Shown one piece after another: positions 18,431-27,627 of a stretch of 64,000 nt of DNA. The stretch is taken from contig JAMXFF010000015.1 of NCBI GenBank assembly GCA_025370845.1, forward strand, positions 81,697 through 145,696, in the 5' to 3' direction. This DNA comes from Laspinema palackyanum D2a (GTDB lineage: Bacteria; Cyanobacteriota; Cyanobacteriia; Cyanobacteriales; Laspinemataceae). Each line of letters begins with the position of its first letter. The stretch's first letter is position 1. Under the pieces are notes generated by a model that saw only the letters and a program-made list of their open reading frames with translations, made no database searches and was not told the origin of the DNA. Both the position numbers and the translations under genes were made by a program.

Positions 18431-18748
18431 ATGACCGTTAAAAAACAGTTTGCCAGTTTTGAAGAAATGCTCACCGATTCAGAAGTACCTGTGCTGGTGG
18501 ATTTTTACGCCGCTTGGTGCGGCCCCTGTCAAATGATGGCTCCCGTATTGGATGAAGTGAATGCTCGCTTAAAAAATCGCATTCAGGTCGTTAAAATTGA
18601 TACGGAGAAATACCCGGATCTGGCAACAGAACATCGCATTTATGCCTTGCCGACTTTAGTTTTATTTGAAAAGGGCAAACCTGTCCAGCGATTTGAGGGA
18701 TTTGTCAGCGCCGAACAGCTTATTCCCAAACTTGAATCCCTGCTGTAA
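18431..18748 (+). CDS. Thioredoxin
   Basis: A 105-residue thioredoxin, a disulphide reductase that in cyanobacteria passes photosynthetic electrons to target enzymes. The active site W29-C30-G-P-C33 is intact, the cis-proline lies in ALPT, and the length is exactly that of a one-domain thioredoxin. The preceding residue (AWCGPC) and overall pattern fit bacterial thioredoxins rather than DsbA. The cyanobacterial subtype (m, x, y or TrxA) cannot be fixed by eye. A single ATG start with its own 5' region suggests a monocistronic unit. Confidence 0.95.
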   Translation: MTVKKQFASFEEMLTDSEVPVLVDFYAAWCGPCQMMAPVLDEVNARLKNRIQVVKIDTEKYPDLATEHRIYALPTLVLFEKGKPVQRFEGFVSAEQLIPKLESLL

Positions 18749-18892
18749 GGGAATGCGGATAACCTGAAGTCGGCGCGACGCTCAATGGTTTGTACTTCCG
18801 GTTGGTAACCCTGATGTAGGGAGGGGATAGCAAATTGAGGCCGGGATGGGATATCCTAACCGGGAGTACCGATATCTAATAAGCCATGCCTG

Positions 18893-19486
18893 ATGAATAC
18901 ACCCAGTCACGCGATCGTCAATCTCGCTGTGTTGAGTCAGTTTTCGCTACCCGAAGTGAATCTGGCGATCGCGGTGGGTGCAATTCTTCCGGACCTCCCC
19001 ATCTTTTTGTTTTATGGTTGGGCTAAATTCATCCAAAAACTGCCGGAACGTCAAATTTGGAGCGAGGGTTATTGGGAACCGGGGTTGCAAAATTGGGTGG
19101 CATTATTTCATTCGATTCCTGTCGCCATTTTTGCGGCCATTTTGGCGGATTATTGCGGTTGGGAAACGGGAAAATATATCTTTATGAGTATGGTGTTCCA
19201 TTCGTTAGGAGACTTGCCGGTGCATCATGATGACGCCCATCGGCACTTTTTCCCCTTGAGCGATTATCGCCTGATTAGTCCGATTTCCTATTGGGATCCG
19301 CAGCATTATGGGAGAATTGTTGCGGGGGTAGAAGTGCTGGCGGTGTGGGTGGCAACGGCAGTGAGTTTTCCTGGGGTTGCTTCTTTTATTGGGAAAGGAC
19401 TGATGGTGGCGATCGCCGGATTATCTGCGATCGCCTATTTCTATATTTACGCTCGTCCTCTAGTCCAGAAGTACCAGAGAGATTAG
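18893..19486 (+). CDS. Membrane protein resembling YdjM-type metal-dependent hydrolases
   Basis: A 197-residue protein with about four hydrophobic segments (near 20-45, 75-100, 145-165, 170-190). The N-terminus [15 protein letters not shown] and the His/Asp-rich motif [20 protein letters not shown] (near 103-122) recall the membrane-bound metal-dependent hydrolase group (YdjM, DUF457), in which N-terminal His and central His/Asp residues could bind metal. No substrate is known. The 3' end overlaps the converging prmA gene by 4 bp. Confidence 0.7.
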   Translation: MNTPSHAIVNLAVLSQFSLPEVNLAIAVGAILPDLPIFLFYGWAKFIQKLPERQIWSEGYWEPGLQNWVALFHSIPVAIFAAILADYCGWETGKYIFMSMVFHSLGDLPVHHDDAHRHFFPLSDYRLISPISYWDPQHYGRIVAGVEVLAVWVATAVSFPGVASFIGKGLMVAIAGLSAIAYFYIYARPLVQKYQRD

Positions 19487-20370
19487 TTGCGGCGAATCGT
19501 GAAACAGCACCAATCTTTGCGTCGCCAGAGGGTCGCCACCACCCAACCATATTGTTCCAGAGTATCAGCCACAGGTTTGGCTTGGTCTAATAAAACCCCG
19601 CTAATAATTCCCCAAGTGCTCGGTTTAGAAATCGCATCCATTTGGGGAATTAAATCAATAATCACTTCAGCGAGGATATTACAAACAATCCCATCAACGG
19701 GTTCCTCACTGAGTTGGTTAATCATCTCAATACTGCCCAATTGAGCTTGTAAAAGCGACTCATCAATCTGATTTAATTCCCGATTGCGCCGAGTCGATTT
19801 TACCGCTAGAGGGTCCGTATCCACCGCATAAACCTGTTTGGCACCGAGTAAAATTGCCCCAATGGATAAAATGCCCGAACCACAGCCAATATCTGCGATC
19901 GTGGCGTGAGTTTCTTCGTATCCGAGGCGCATTTCCAGAGCTTCGAGACAGAGTTGGGTGGTGGGATGAGCGCCGGTACCGAAAGCAACACCGGGGTCCA
20001 ATTGTAATACTAGGCGATCGGTTTCAGGAATGGGCAGCCATGCGGGGTTAACCACAAAGCGATCGCCAATTTCTTCGGGATGCCAGTGTTGCTTCCAACT
20101 ACTCGACCAATCCTCCTCCTCAATCAGATTCCACTGAACTGCGGGAATCGGCAGATTCACACATAGAGCATCTTGACGAAAGAGCAGAGACAGGGCTGCC
20201 AAATCCAATAAATGAGCCCGTTCCTGGGGGAGATAGGCTGAAATCAAACAGGAATGGCCTTTCATCTCACTGGCAGTACCGCGACAGCCAAAAGTTTCCA
20301 CTCGTAAGAAGACCAAATCTTCTAACGCCGGATCGCAGAGCACTTGTATTTCCCACCAGTTGTTAGCCAT
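19483..20370 (-). CDS. prmA: Ribosomal protein L11 methyltransferase
   Basis: PrmA trimethylates lysine side chains and the N-terminus of ribosomal protein L11 using S-adenosylmethionine. The 295-residue protein has the small N-terminal substrate-recognition domain (about 1-110), then the class I methyltransferase core with motif I at [15 protein letters not shown] and the acidic loop AVDTDPLAV. The family motif [13 protein letters not shown] stands where SAM-dependent methylases carry [ND]PP[YF]-like residues. FGTGAHPTT, another PrmA hallmark, is also present. It is upstream of nothing on its strand; serA lies 257 bp further upstream in the same direction, probably with an independent promoter. 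Confidence 0.95.
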   Translation of the reverse strand: MANNWWEIQVLCDPALEDLVFLRVETFGCRGTASEMKGHSCLISAYLPQERAHLLDLAALSLLFRQDALCVNLPIPAVQWNLIEEEDWSSSWKQHWHPEEIGDRFVVNPAWLPIPETDRLVLQLDPGVAFGTGAHPTTQLCLEALEMRLGYEETHATIADIGCGSGILSIGAILLGAKQVYAVDTDPLAVKSTRRNRELNQIDESLLQAQLGSIEMINQLSEEPVDGIVCNILAEVIIDLIPQMDAISKPSTWGIISGVLLDQAKPVADTLEQYGWVVATLWRRKDWCCFTIRRN

Positions 20371-20627
20371 AGCCTGTGAGTTCAGAGTCCTGATTTGCGG
20401 TTGCGTTTTTGTATTGTGATTCAGAGCAGAGGATTGGCCTGCGATCGCACCAGGTCAGGGTCAAACGCTTGCAGAAATCAACGGTTCCCCGGTTCTATCC
20501 CCAACCGAATCACCCTTCAATTTCGCGGATCGGGATTCAAACCACATCTTTGATCCAGTCTGCGATCGAACTGACCCTGACACCGGGGATCTAAAACCCG
20601 TGTTCTGCCTTCAGGAAACTTTTCCTC

Positions 20628-22211
20628 CTATAACATTACCGTATAGGCATCCCGAATACCTGGAACCTTCATAATTTCTGCTAAAATCCCTTCCGGCAGG
20701 GGGTCATCCAGGCTCAATACCATCACCGCATCCCCACGAACGATTTTGCGCCCCACCTGCATACTGGCAATATTGACATTAAAACTGCCCAACAAAGAGC
20801 CAATTTTGCCAATAATTCCCGGCATATCCCGGTGGCGAGTAAACAACATATGGTGAGTCGGGGGGACATTAATCGGAAACTCATCGATATCCGTAATCCG
20901 AATTTCCCCATCCCCTAACAGAGCACCCGTCACCGAGTGGTCCCCAAGGGCACCCTTAGCCTCTAGGTGCAGAGAACCCGTGTAATCACGAATGGAACCA
21001 TCCCGAGTTTCAATAATGCGAATGCCTCGTTCTTTCGCTTCAATGCTGGCATTCACATAATTCACCCGTTCCCGTAGCGCTTGGGAGAGTAACCCTTTCA
21101 GGGCCGCCACCACAATCGGTTGACTGTTATTATCCGCCAACTCGCCTTGCAGACGGACAGTTAGCAACTCGACTCGACCCCCAGCCAACTGACCCACCAA
21201 ATTGCCGAGGTTTTCAGCCAGTTGCAGATAGGGACGGAGTTTTTCCAAAGCATCGGGGTACAAACCGGGGATATTCACAGCCGATCGCGCTGGTAACCCC
21301 AGAAGGACATCTCTAATTTGTTCCGCAACATCGATCGCCACATTGATTTGTGCTTCTGCCGTAGAAGCCCCTAAGTGTGGCGTCAGAATCGCTTCTTTCC
21401 CCAGACTCCGCAAGGGAGAATCCGCTTCTAAGGGTTCATTTTCATAAACATCAAGGGCGGCCCCTCCAATTCGTCCTTCTTTCAATGCCTCAGCTAAAGC
21501 CGCTTCGTCAATAATGCCCCCTCTGGCGCAGTTGATAATCCGCACCGTGGGTTTCATCTTAGCGAGGGCTTCGGCATTAATTAGATTGGCCGTTTCGGAG
21601 GTTTTGGGAATATGCAGGGTGATGTAGTCGGATTCCCGGAAGAGTAAATCCATATCCACTAACCGGCATCCGAGATGATCCGCCCGTTCGAGGGAAATAA
21701 AGGGATCATAAGCAATTAACTTCATCCCCAGGGCTTTCGCCGCTGCCGCCACATGGGAGCCAATTTTGCCTAATCCGACAATGCCGAGGGTCTTTTTGTA
21801 GACCTCTGCGCCCACATAGCTTTTGCGGTCCCATTTGCCATTTTTAACCGAGTGGTTGGCATCGGGAATGTAGCGAGAAAGGGCCAGCATCATCGCCAGA
21901 GCGTGTTCCGCAGCAGCAATGGTGTTTCCTTCCGGGGAGTTCACCACCACGATCCCTTTGCGGGTGGCAGCAGGAACATCAACGTTATCCACACCGACTC
22001 CGGCACGACCAATAATTTTAAGTTGGTTACCGGCTTCGATAATTTCTTGGGTGACGCGGGTCCCCGAACGAATCATCAGGGCGTCATATTCGGGGATAAT
22101 CTGAACTAATTCTTCGTTGGATAGCCCTGTTTTGACGTCAACTTGGGCAACTTGGGAGAGGATATCCAGTCCAGCTTGGTCTATGGGATCGGAGACAAGA
22201 ACCTTGGGCAT
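20628..22211 (-). CDS. serA: D-3-phosphoglycerate dehydrogenase
   Basis: Catalyses the first step of phosphorylated serine synthesis, 3-phosphoglycerate to 3-phosphohydroxypyruvate with NAD. The 527-residue protein is the long form. The catalytic and NAD domains span about 1-315, with VGLGKIGSHVA as the dinucleotide motif, INCARGGIIDE holding the catalytic Arg region, and LTPHLGAST holding the catalytic His. An allosteric substrate-binding domain follows (about 320-450), and a C-terminal ACT domain begins near HHMLFTRHRDMPGIIGKIG. The ACT domain suggests serine feedback control as in other long-form enzymes, which is an inference. Upstream lies a 24-bp triple repeat. Confidence 0.97.
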   Translation of the reverse strand: MPKVLVSDPIDQAGLDILSQVAQVDVKTGLSNEELVQIIPEYDALMIRSGTRVTQEIIEAGNQLKIIGRAGVGVDNVDVPAATRKGIVVVNSPEGNTIAAAEHALAMMLALSRYIPDANHSVKNGKWDRKSYVGAEVYKKTLGIVGLGKIGSHVAAAAKALGMKLIAYDPFISLERADHLGCRLVDMDLLFRESDYITLHIPKTSETANLINAEALAKMKPTVRIINCARGGIIDEAALAEALKEGRIGGAALDVYENEPLEADSPLRSLGKEAILTPHLGASTAEAQINVAIDVAEQIRDVLLGLPARSAVNIPGLYPDALEKLRPYLQLAENLGNLVGQLAGGRVELLTVRLQGELADNNSQPIVVAALKGLLSQALRERVNYVNASIEAKERGIRIIETRDGSIRDYTGSLHLEAKGALGDHSVTGALLGDGEIRITDIDEFPINVPPTHHMLFTRHRDMPGIIGKIGSLLGSFNVNIASMQVGRKIVRGDAVMVLSLDDPLPEGILAEIMKVPGIRDAYTVML

Positions 22212-22301
22212 GGTCAGCTTTTAGGTGGCAACAAACAACAGCAGTCTCCTCTTACCGGGGAGTTTCGGGCGGCAACGGGTCTGGGTGAGTCCGAGGGAGG
22301 G

Positions 22302-22373
22302 GCGATTCTCGTTGCGAGACGCTTTGCGATTCTCGTTGCGAGACGCTTTGCGATTCTCGTTGCGAGACGCTTC
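22302..22373. repeat. 24-bp tandem repeat, three copies
   Basis: GCGATTCTCGTTGCGAGACG plus CTTT occurs three times head to tail (22302-22325, 22326-22349, 22350-22373; the last ends in TTCG). Each unit contains the near-palindrome TCTCGTTGCGAGA. It lies upstream of serA, within the 482-bp gap before the next gene. Such short tandem repeats are frequent in filamentous cyanobacteria. The rest of 22374-22693 shows no gene. Confidence 0.9.
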
Positions 22374-22693
22374 GCGATCGCAGTGCAATCTCGCTCTCTT
22401 CGGTCTACTGGGCAGACTTGTTGCAGTAGGTCATTTTAACTGGAAAGGGTCTGCTATAGCTCAATGACCTAAAATTTTTAAGGTTTCAGGGACTGGAAAT
22501 TTTGTTCTGCTTTCCCGACGCCGACGGGTTTTTTCCCTCGGTTCTCCTGGATCCCGGCCTCAGTCGTTTCCCCCTCCCCGGCCTTCGGACCCAACTCGAT
22601 CTAAAATGAACCGAGAGAGGGTTCCCCCGCCTAGGCGATCGGCATCCCTCAATCCATCCTTAGACCCGTATATTAACCTCATAGATTTCCTTT

Positions 22694-23200
22694 ATGAACT
22701 ATCTCGTTGCTGTTGTATCAGACCGGATTCAGGCAGAAACCGCTTACTCTGTCCTCGAAACAGAAGGCTTTCCCCTCAACCAAGTCTCTATTTTAGGTAG
22801 GGGTTATAAAAGTGCGGATGAATATGGCTTAATCGACCCCAACGAACAAGCAATTAAACAAAGTAAATTGATGGCAACTTGGCTCATCCCCTTTGGGTTT
22901 GTTGCCGGAATGATATTTAGTGTCATTTCGGGTTTGCAAACCTTTAGTTGGGCCGGGGAAATTGGCAATCATGTCGTAGGCGGATTCTGTGGGGCAGTTG
23001 CCGGTGCAATGGGAAGCTTTTTTGTCGGAGGCGGTGCCGGAGTTGCCTTCGGCAGTGGCGATGCCTTACCCTATCGCAATCGCCTCAATCAAGGTAAATA
23101 TCTCATTGTCGTTAACGGTTCCCCCCGGGCAATTAATCAAGCTAGTTTGATTTTGCGTAAGCTCGATTTGGAAGGTTTGAAAAGCTACTTAGAAGAGTAA
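22694..23200 (+). CDS. Conserved glycine-rich membrane protein, function unknown
   Basis: A 168-residue protein. The first 40 residues (YLVAVVSDRIQAETAYSVLE) and last 40 (GKYLIVVNGSPRAINQASLI) look like two halves of a small alpha/beta ferredoxin-like domain. Between them is a Gly/Ala-rich segment (about 55-130) with two membrane-spanning stretches, including GGFCGAVAGAMGSFFVGGGA, the glycine-zipper-like type. This sandwich arrangement is common in uncharacterised cyanobacterial stress-type membrane proteins; I give it no function. It has its own upstream region and is followed by the hairpin array at 23237. Confidence 0.75.
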   Translation: MNYLVAVVSDRIQAETAYSVLETEGFPLNQVSILGRGYKSADEYGLIDPNEQAIKQSKLMATWLIPFGFVAGMIFSVISGLQTFSWAGEIGNHVVGGFCGAVAGAMGSFFVGGGAGVAFGSGDALPYRNRLNQGKYLIVVNGSPRAINQASLILRKLDLEGLKSYLEE

Positions 23201-23236
23201 AAATAGGGGTGATTTGCAGCAATTCTTAAATTCGGA

Positions 23237-23556
23237 AACGACTGAAGTCGTTACTACGAACGAAGAAAAACTCTTCTCTTAGTTCGTAGTAACGACTTCA
23301 GTCGTTCTCTTCTCTTAGTTCGTAGTAACGACTTCAGTCGTTCTCTTCAATTCGTAAATAGCATTAAGTTTTAGGAATACAGAAATCCGTCAATCCGGAA
23401 ACGACTGAAGTCGTTACTACAAACGAAGAGAAACTTTCTTCAGTTCGTAGTAACGACTTTAGTCGTTCTCTTCAGTTCGTAAATAGCATTAAGTTTTAGG
23501 AATAGGGAAATCCGTCAATCCGGAAACGACTGAAGTCGTTACTACAAACGGGGAAA
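23237..23556. repeat. Mixed-orientation array of AACGACTTCAGTCGTT hairpins with 125-bp duplication
   Basis: Six hairpins (stem AACGACT/AGTCGTT, one variant AACGACTTTAGTCGTT) joined to CTACGAAC or CTACAAAC motifs appear in alternating orientation. A larger unit of 125 bp (23321-23445, repeated from 23446) contains two hairpins and the unique block AAATAGCATTAAGTTTTAGG. The array fills the gap between the 168-residue protein and the converging Cys-cluster gene. It shares its unit with 6304-6462. Confidence 0.9.
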
Positions 23557-23574
23557 CCTACAAATTTAGTAGTG

Positions 23575-24180
23575 TTAAGCCACCCAGTCCCCATCCTGTT
23601 CTCCAACGGTCAAGTGAGCGATTAGTCCGACTCGTTGTAAGGCGCGTTCTAAGGCTTGATTAATGGGAAAGCGATCGCTGCCTAGAGAAGGGTCAATATT
23701 AGCCATCTCTGTTGCGACTTCTCCAAAATTCGGTGCATTCATCCCTTTGGCGATCGCCTCTTTTGCCCCTTCTACCTGTTCCGGAATCGTCTGTTTTTGC
23801 CGGATACAGGCAGCTAATTCCGGATTCCCCTGCTTATTCTTCACTGTCGCGAAGGCAAACAAGCGGCAGAGGGTGGGTCGCAAGGGATAAACACTACAGC
23901 GCCCATTCCCCGGAACAAACGGATCCGGGCGATAAAATAGACAAGATTCAGACCCATTCAGAGTAGAAAGACGTTCTAAATAAGTTGCCGCTTCTCCAGT
24001 TCGCCATAACTCTAGGGCCAGGGGCATCATTTCTAGGACCGTTGCCTCTACGTCGGGATTTTCACAGCATTTGCCGCATCCCGGTGGACAGTGCAATCCA
24101 GTTGCTGCTTGAAATGCTGCGGTTTCAGTCTCAATGCGATCATATAACGCGACTATCTGCGGGATGACTTCACTGTTCAT
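23575..24180 (-). CDS. YkgJ-family cysteine-cluster protein
   Basis: A 201-residue protein with the conserved N-terminal cluster C31-P-P-G-C35-G-K-C38-C39 and further cysteines in SCLFYRPD, GRCSVYPLRPTLCRLF and AACIRQ. Together these form the CxxCxxCC...C...C-x-Y-x-x-R-P-x-x-C signature of the YkgJ (CxxCxxCC) family, thought to bind zinc or an iron-sulphur cluster. The biochemical role is unknown; some relatives sit near flagellar or Fe-S genes, but there is no such context here. It is divergent from the S4 gene across 268 bp. Confidence 0.88.
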   Translation of the reverse strand: MNSEVIPQIVALYDRIETETAAFQAATGLHCPPGCGKCCENPDVEATVLEMMPLALELWRTGEAATYLERLSTLNGSESCLFYRPDPFVPGNGRCSVYPLRPTLCRLFAFATVKNKQGNPELAACIRQKQTIPEQVEGAKEAIAKGMNAPNFGEVATEMANIDPSLGSDRFPINQALERALQRVGLIAHLTVGEQDGDWVA

Positions 24181-24448
24181 ACCTTTTCAAAACTCCAATC
24201 CCAGTTAAGGGGAGAAAACGAGCCCTCTCTAATATGTAGCTTAGGTGGGACAAGATTGGGTGAACTGGAGGGAGAATCTTTTTCCATCCCACGGGTTCAA
24301 GGTTGAGGTGCATGACCCCAAGTGGAGGAGAGGACGATCGCGAACCCCTCACCCCGGATGAGCGATCGCAATACGGGCCCTTTCCGGTCAACCTGGGAGT
24401 TCAAAGGATAAAATAAACCCTAGTGTTAAAGCAAGAATTAGTAAACGA

Positions 24449-25228
24449 ATGCTACCAAGGGAAGAACTATTAAAAGGTGTTGAAAATCGTGAGCAAATGG
24501 CTCATATCATCGATCTGGCCGATCGCGCAATCAAAACTTGGGAAGTGGCGGTGACGGATTTTCTTTCGCCGATCGAACTGATGGAAACCCAGACGGCGTT
24601 CAATCGCCTGACAGAGGTTCATCTGGTAGCATTCGGGGGATATCCCCAGGCGGAACGACAACGGGTAGCGATCGCCCGTATCGATTTGCCTTTAGATGCC
24701 ACCAGTGTCCCCTTAGCAGCGTTAGAAATTGCCGGTAACTTTTTGTTTGATTCAGCGAGTCACCGGGACTTTTTAGGGTCTCTCTTGGGGACCGGCATTG
24801 TTCGCGAAAAAGTCGGAGATATTATTGTGCTGGGGGAACGGGGTGCACAGGCAGTCGTCTCCCCGGATTTGGTGGAATTTTTGGAGATGAGTTTAACTCA
24901 GGTGCGATCGGTCCCGGTGAAAACCCAGCGCATCGAGTTGGGGGAATTGAAAATTCGCGAACCCAAAAAGAAAGAGTTAACCACCGTGGAGGCATCCATG
25001 CGCTTAGATGCGATCGCCTCGGCTGGATTCGGGATGTCTCGCAGCAAAATGGCTGATTTAATTAATAGTGGGGATGTCCGCGTTAACTGGAAAGACATCT
25101 CTCAAACCAGTTACCAACTTAAACCCAATGATTTAATCGCCATTCGCGGGAAGGGACGCCTGGAAGTTGGAGAAGTTCAAGTTACGAAAAAAGAACGCTA
25201 TCGGATTCAGCTTACCCGGTATTTGTAA
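24449..25228 (+). CDS. Photosystem II S4-domain protein (YlmH-like)
   Basis: A 259-residue protein of the cyanobacterial and plastid photosystem II S4 family. It has an N-terminal YlmH-type domain (about 1-170) with the marker FGGYPQAERQRVAIA, then the S4 RNA-binding domain (about 180-245) with MRLDAIASAGFGMSRSKMADL and INSGDVRVNWK, and a short basic C-terminus. S4 domains bind structured RNA. The family is retained in oxygenic phototrophs, but its target and its link to photosystem II are not settled. The ATG start fits the family length. An imperfect hairpin at about 25242-25297 follows the stop and may end transcription. Confidence 0.9.
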   Translation: MLPREELLKGVENREQMAHIIDLADRAIKTWEVAVTDFLSPIELMETQTAFNRLTEVHLVAFGGYPQAERQRVAIARIDLPLDATSVPLAALEIAGNFLFDSASHRDFLGSLLGTGIVREKVGDIIVLGERGAQAVVSPDLVEFLEMSLTQVRSVPVKTQRIELGELKIREPKKKELTTVEASMRLDAIASAGFGMSRSKMADLINSGDVRVNWKDISQTSYQLKPNDLIAIRGKGRLEVGEVQVTKKERYRIQLTRYL

Positions 25229-25641
25229 GCGACTGGGACAATGGGGGAGTTGAGTGGAGTTTAATTGACCACTGACCCCTCAACTCTCCCCAATTGTGGA
25301 GCCACCTAAACCGAAAGCGCCCTTTCTCCCGGTTCATCACTCCTCGAACAAATAATAATTTAGAGATGCAAGGATTTTTTTCTTCTATCTCTTCAATCTA
25401 TTCCGGATTATTTAAGCTCTGCTTAATTTTGAGGCTGGTTTAACTGAAAAATAGCGGGTGTTTATATCAGGCAACTCCACTGCAAAAAGCTTCGGAAATC
25501 CTGGGAGAATTCCTAAAAATTTGGCGATCGCCTCCTCTTGGAAAATTGCAGGGTCTGACCCCTCACTCCGGGTTAAAATCATGTCATACTGTCAAAAAAA
25601 CAGGGGTATCCTGGGTTGACCGTTCGGGAATAATCGCTGCT
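25229..25641. other. Intergenic stretch with one hairpin
   Basis: GGGGAGTTGAG near 25243 pairs imperfectly with CTCAACTCTCCCC near 25281-25293 (one bulge), a likely terminator for the S4 gene. No gene is seen in the rest. An in-frame TTG at 25546 could extend the following cyclase, but without a ribosome-binding site. Confidence 0.45.
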
Positions 25642-27627
25642 ATGGTACGCCAAAATCAAGAGTTTCTTGATCAAACCCACGAATCTAAGAGATTAAATCA
25701 CAGTATGAGATCTGTGTTTGCCAAGTTCTTGCGCCAGATTCAAAAAAAACTGCCCGATTTGACGGGGGTAGCGGTAGTCGGGATGGCGACCCTTTGTACC
25801 TCCGGTTTTGTGCTGGGAGTCCGGCAACTGGGCGGTTTCCAACATGGGGAACTGATGGTTTATGATCGGCTGATGCAGTGGCGTGCCGATGAGCCCCCGG
25901 ATCCTCGGATTGCGATCGTGACGATCTCCGAAGAAGACATTCAGGCCGAGGGATGGCCCCTATCCGATCGCACTCTGGCCCAGGCATTGGAGAATTTGCA
26001 ACGATATGAACCCGTGGCGATCGGCTTGGACCTGTATCGGGACCTCCCCCAACCCCCGGGACATCCTGAACTGCTCAAAGAATTAGAAGCCCCAAATCTG
26101 ATCGCCATTAGAAACGATTCCCCCGGGGTGAACCCACCGCCGACTGTCCCCGCAGAACGCATCGGCTTTAATGACTTGGTAAGCGATCCCGATGGACCGA
26201 TTCGCCGCAATTTAATTAGCTTCGTACTCAATGGGAAAACTAACTTTTCTTTTTCCCTTCAACTGGCAATGCTCTATCTAGGGGACCTGGGGTTTTTTCC
26301 CCAACCCAGTGAAACCCAACCCGGTCAAATCGTCTGGGGAAAAGCGGTATTAGCGCCATTGCAGTCCAACTCTGGAGGTTATACCCACCTTGATGCTCAA
26401 GGCTTCCAGATTCTCCTCAATTATCGGTCTCGAAAGGAGGTAGCCCCGTCGATTCCCTTGTCTGAAGTCCTAGGCGATCGCCTAGAACCCGAATGGATCC
26501 GAGATAAAATCATTGTCATCGGGACCACCGCCCCAAGTATTAAAGATGTACACCAGACCCCCTATAGTTCGGTAGAAAACAACCCCTTCATGCCCGGGGT
26601 ATTGATTCATGCCCAAATGCTCAGTCAGTTGTTGACTGCCGTCTTAGACGGGCGGCCTTTATTTTGGGTGTGGTCGCAGTGGGCCGAAGTGCTCTGGGTG
26701 ATCGGCTGGATCGCCGTGGGCGGGACTACCGCTTGGCTGATTCGCCATCCCTTAATTTTGCCCGGGGTCGCTGGGGCCTGGGCTGGGAGTTTAGTTTTAG
26801 CCAGTTGGATTCTGTTTAGCCAAGCGGGTTGGGTGCCGGTGGTGGCACCTCTGGTTGGTTTGGCGATCGCCGTAGCCGGGGTGGTTGCCTTTCGGGCTTA
26901 CCAGTCGGGACAGCAACAGCAGATCGTCATGAAACTTTTAGGACAAAATGCCTCTCCGGAAGTGGCCGATGCCCTTTGGGAAAACCGCGATCGCCTGCTC
27001 AAAGATGGCAAACTTCCCGGTCAAAAACTGACCGCCACCATGTTATTTACCGACCTCAAGGACTTCAGCACCATCTCAGAGCAAATGCCCCCCGAAGCCC
27101 TCCTAGAGTGGTTAAACGAATACTTGGACGTTCTGAGTCAAGTGGTGCAAGACCATCAAGGAATTATTAACAAATTTACTGGGGATGGTATTATGGCGGC
27201 GTTTGGGGTTCCCCTGCCTCGTCAGTCCAGTGCAGATATCGCCCGGGATGCTCGCAATGCTGTCGCCTCGGGTCTGGCAATGGGCGATCGCCTCCAAGAA
27301 CTCAACCGCAACTGGCAAAAACGTGGCCTCCCCGTGGTTCAGATGCGCGTCGGAATTTTTACCGGGGCCGTGGTTGCCGGTAGTCTAGGGGGAAAAGAAC
27401 GCCAAGAATACGGCATTATCGGCGATAGCGTTAACATTGCCTCTCGCTTAGAAAGCTGTGAGAAAGACCGGCAATCCAGTATTTGTCGCGTACTCATCGC
27501 CCACGAAACTCTCATTCATATCCAGGACGAGTTTTTTGTGGAACACTGGGGACCCTTGGCCCTCAAAGGGAAACAGCAAACCGTTGATGTCTACCGGGTG
27601 GTTGCTCGTCGCCCCCCGACTCCCTAG
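25642..27627 (+). CDS. Membrane adenylate cyclase with CHASE2 sensor domain
   Basis: Makes cyclic AMP from ATP in response to an extracytoplasmic signal. From the chosen ATG the protein has 661 residues: one N-terminal membrane helix (GVAVVGMATLCTSGFVLGV), a periplasmic CHASE2 domain, three closely spaced helices, a short linker and a class III cyclase domain at the C-terminus. Catalytic residues are visible: metal-binding Asp in LFTDLKDFS and FTGDG, adenine-selecting Lys in INKFTGDG and Asp in GIIGDSVN, and the transition-state Asn/Arg in NIASRLES. The Lys/Asp pair argues for ATP over GTP. The start is uncertain; 25546 (TTG) and 25705 (ATG) are alternatives. Confidence 0.92.
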   Translation: MVRQNQEFLDQTHESKRLNHSMRSVFAKFLRQIQKKLPDLTGVAVVGMATLCTSGFVLGVRQLGGFQHGELMVYDRLMQWRADEPPDPRIAIVTISEEDIQAEGWPLSDRTLAQALENLQRYEPVAIGLDLYRDLPQPPGHPELLKELEAPNLIAIRNDSPGVNPPPTVPAERIGFNDLVSDPDGPIRRNLISFVLNGKTNFSFSLQLAMLYLGDLGFFPQPSETQPGQIVWGKAVLAPLQSNSGGYTHLDAQGFQILLNYRSRKEVAPSIPLSEVLGDRLEPEWIRDKIIVIGTTAPSIKDVHQTPYSSVENNPFMPGVLIHAQMLSQLLTAVLDGRPLFWVWSQWAEVLWVIGWIAVGGTTAWLIRHPLILPGVAGAWAGSLVLASWILFSQAGWVPVVAPLVGLAIAVAGVVAFRAYQSGQQQQIVMKLLGQNASPEVADALWENRDRLLKDGKLPGQKLTATMLFTDLKDFSTISEQMPPEALLEWLNEYLDVLSQVVQDHQGIINKFTGDGIMAAFGVPLPRQSSADIARDARNAVASGLAMGDRLQELNRNWQKRGLPVVQMRVGIFTGAVVAGSLGGKERQEYGIIGDSVNIASRLESCEKDRQSSICRVLIAHETLIHIQDEFFVEHWGPLALKGKQQTVDVYRVVARRPPTP

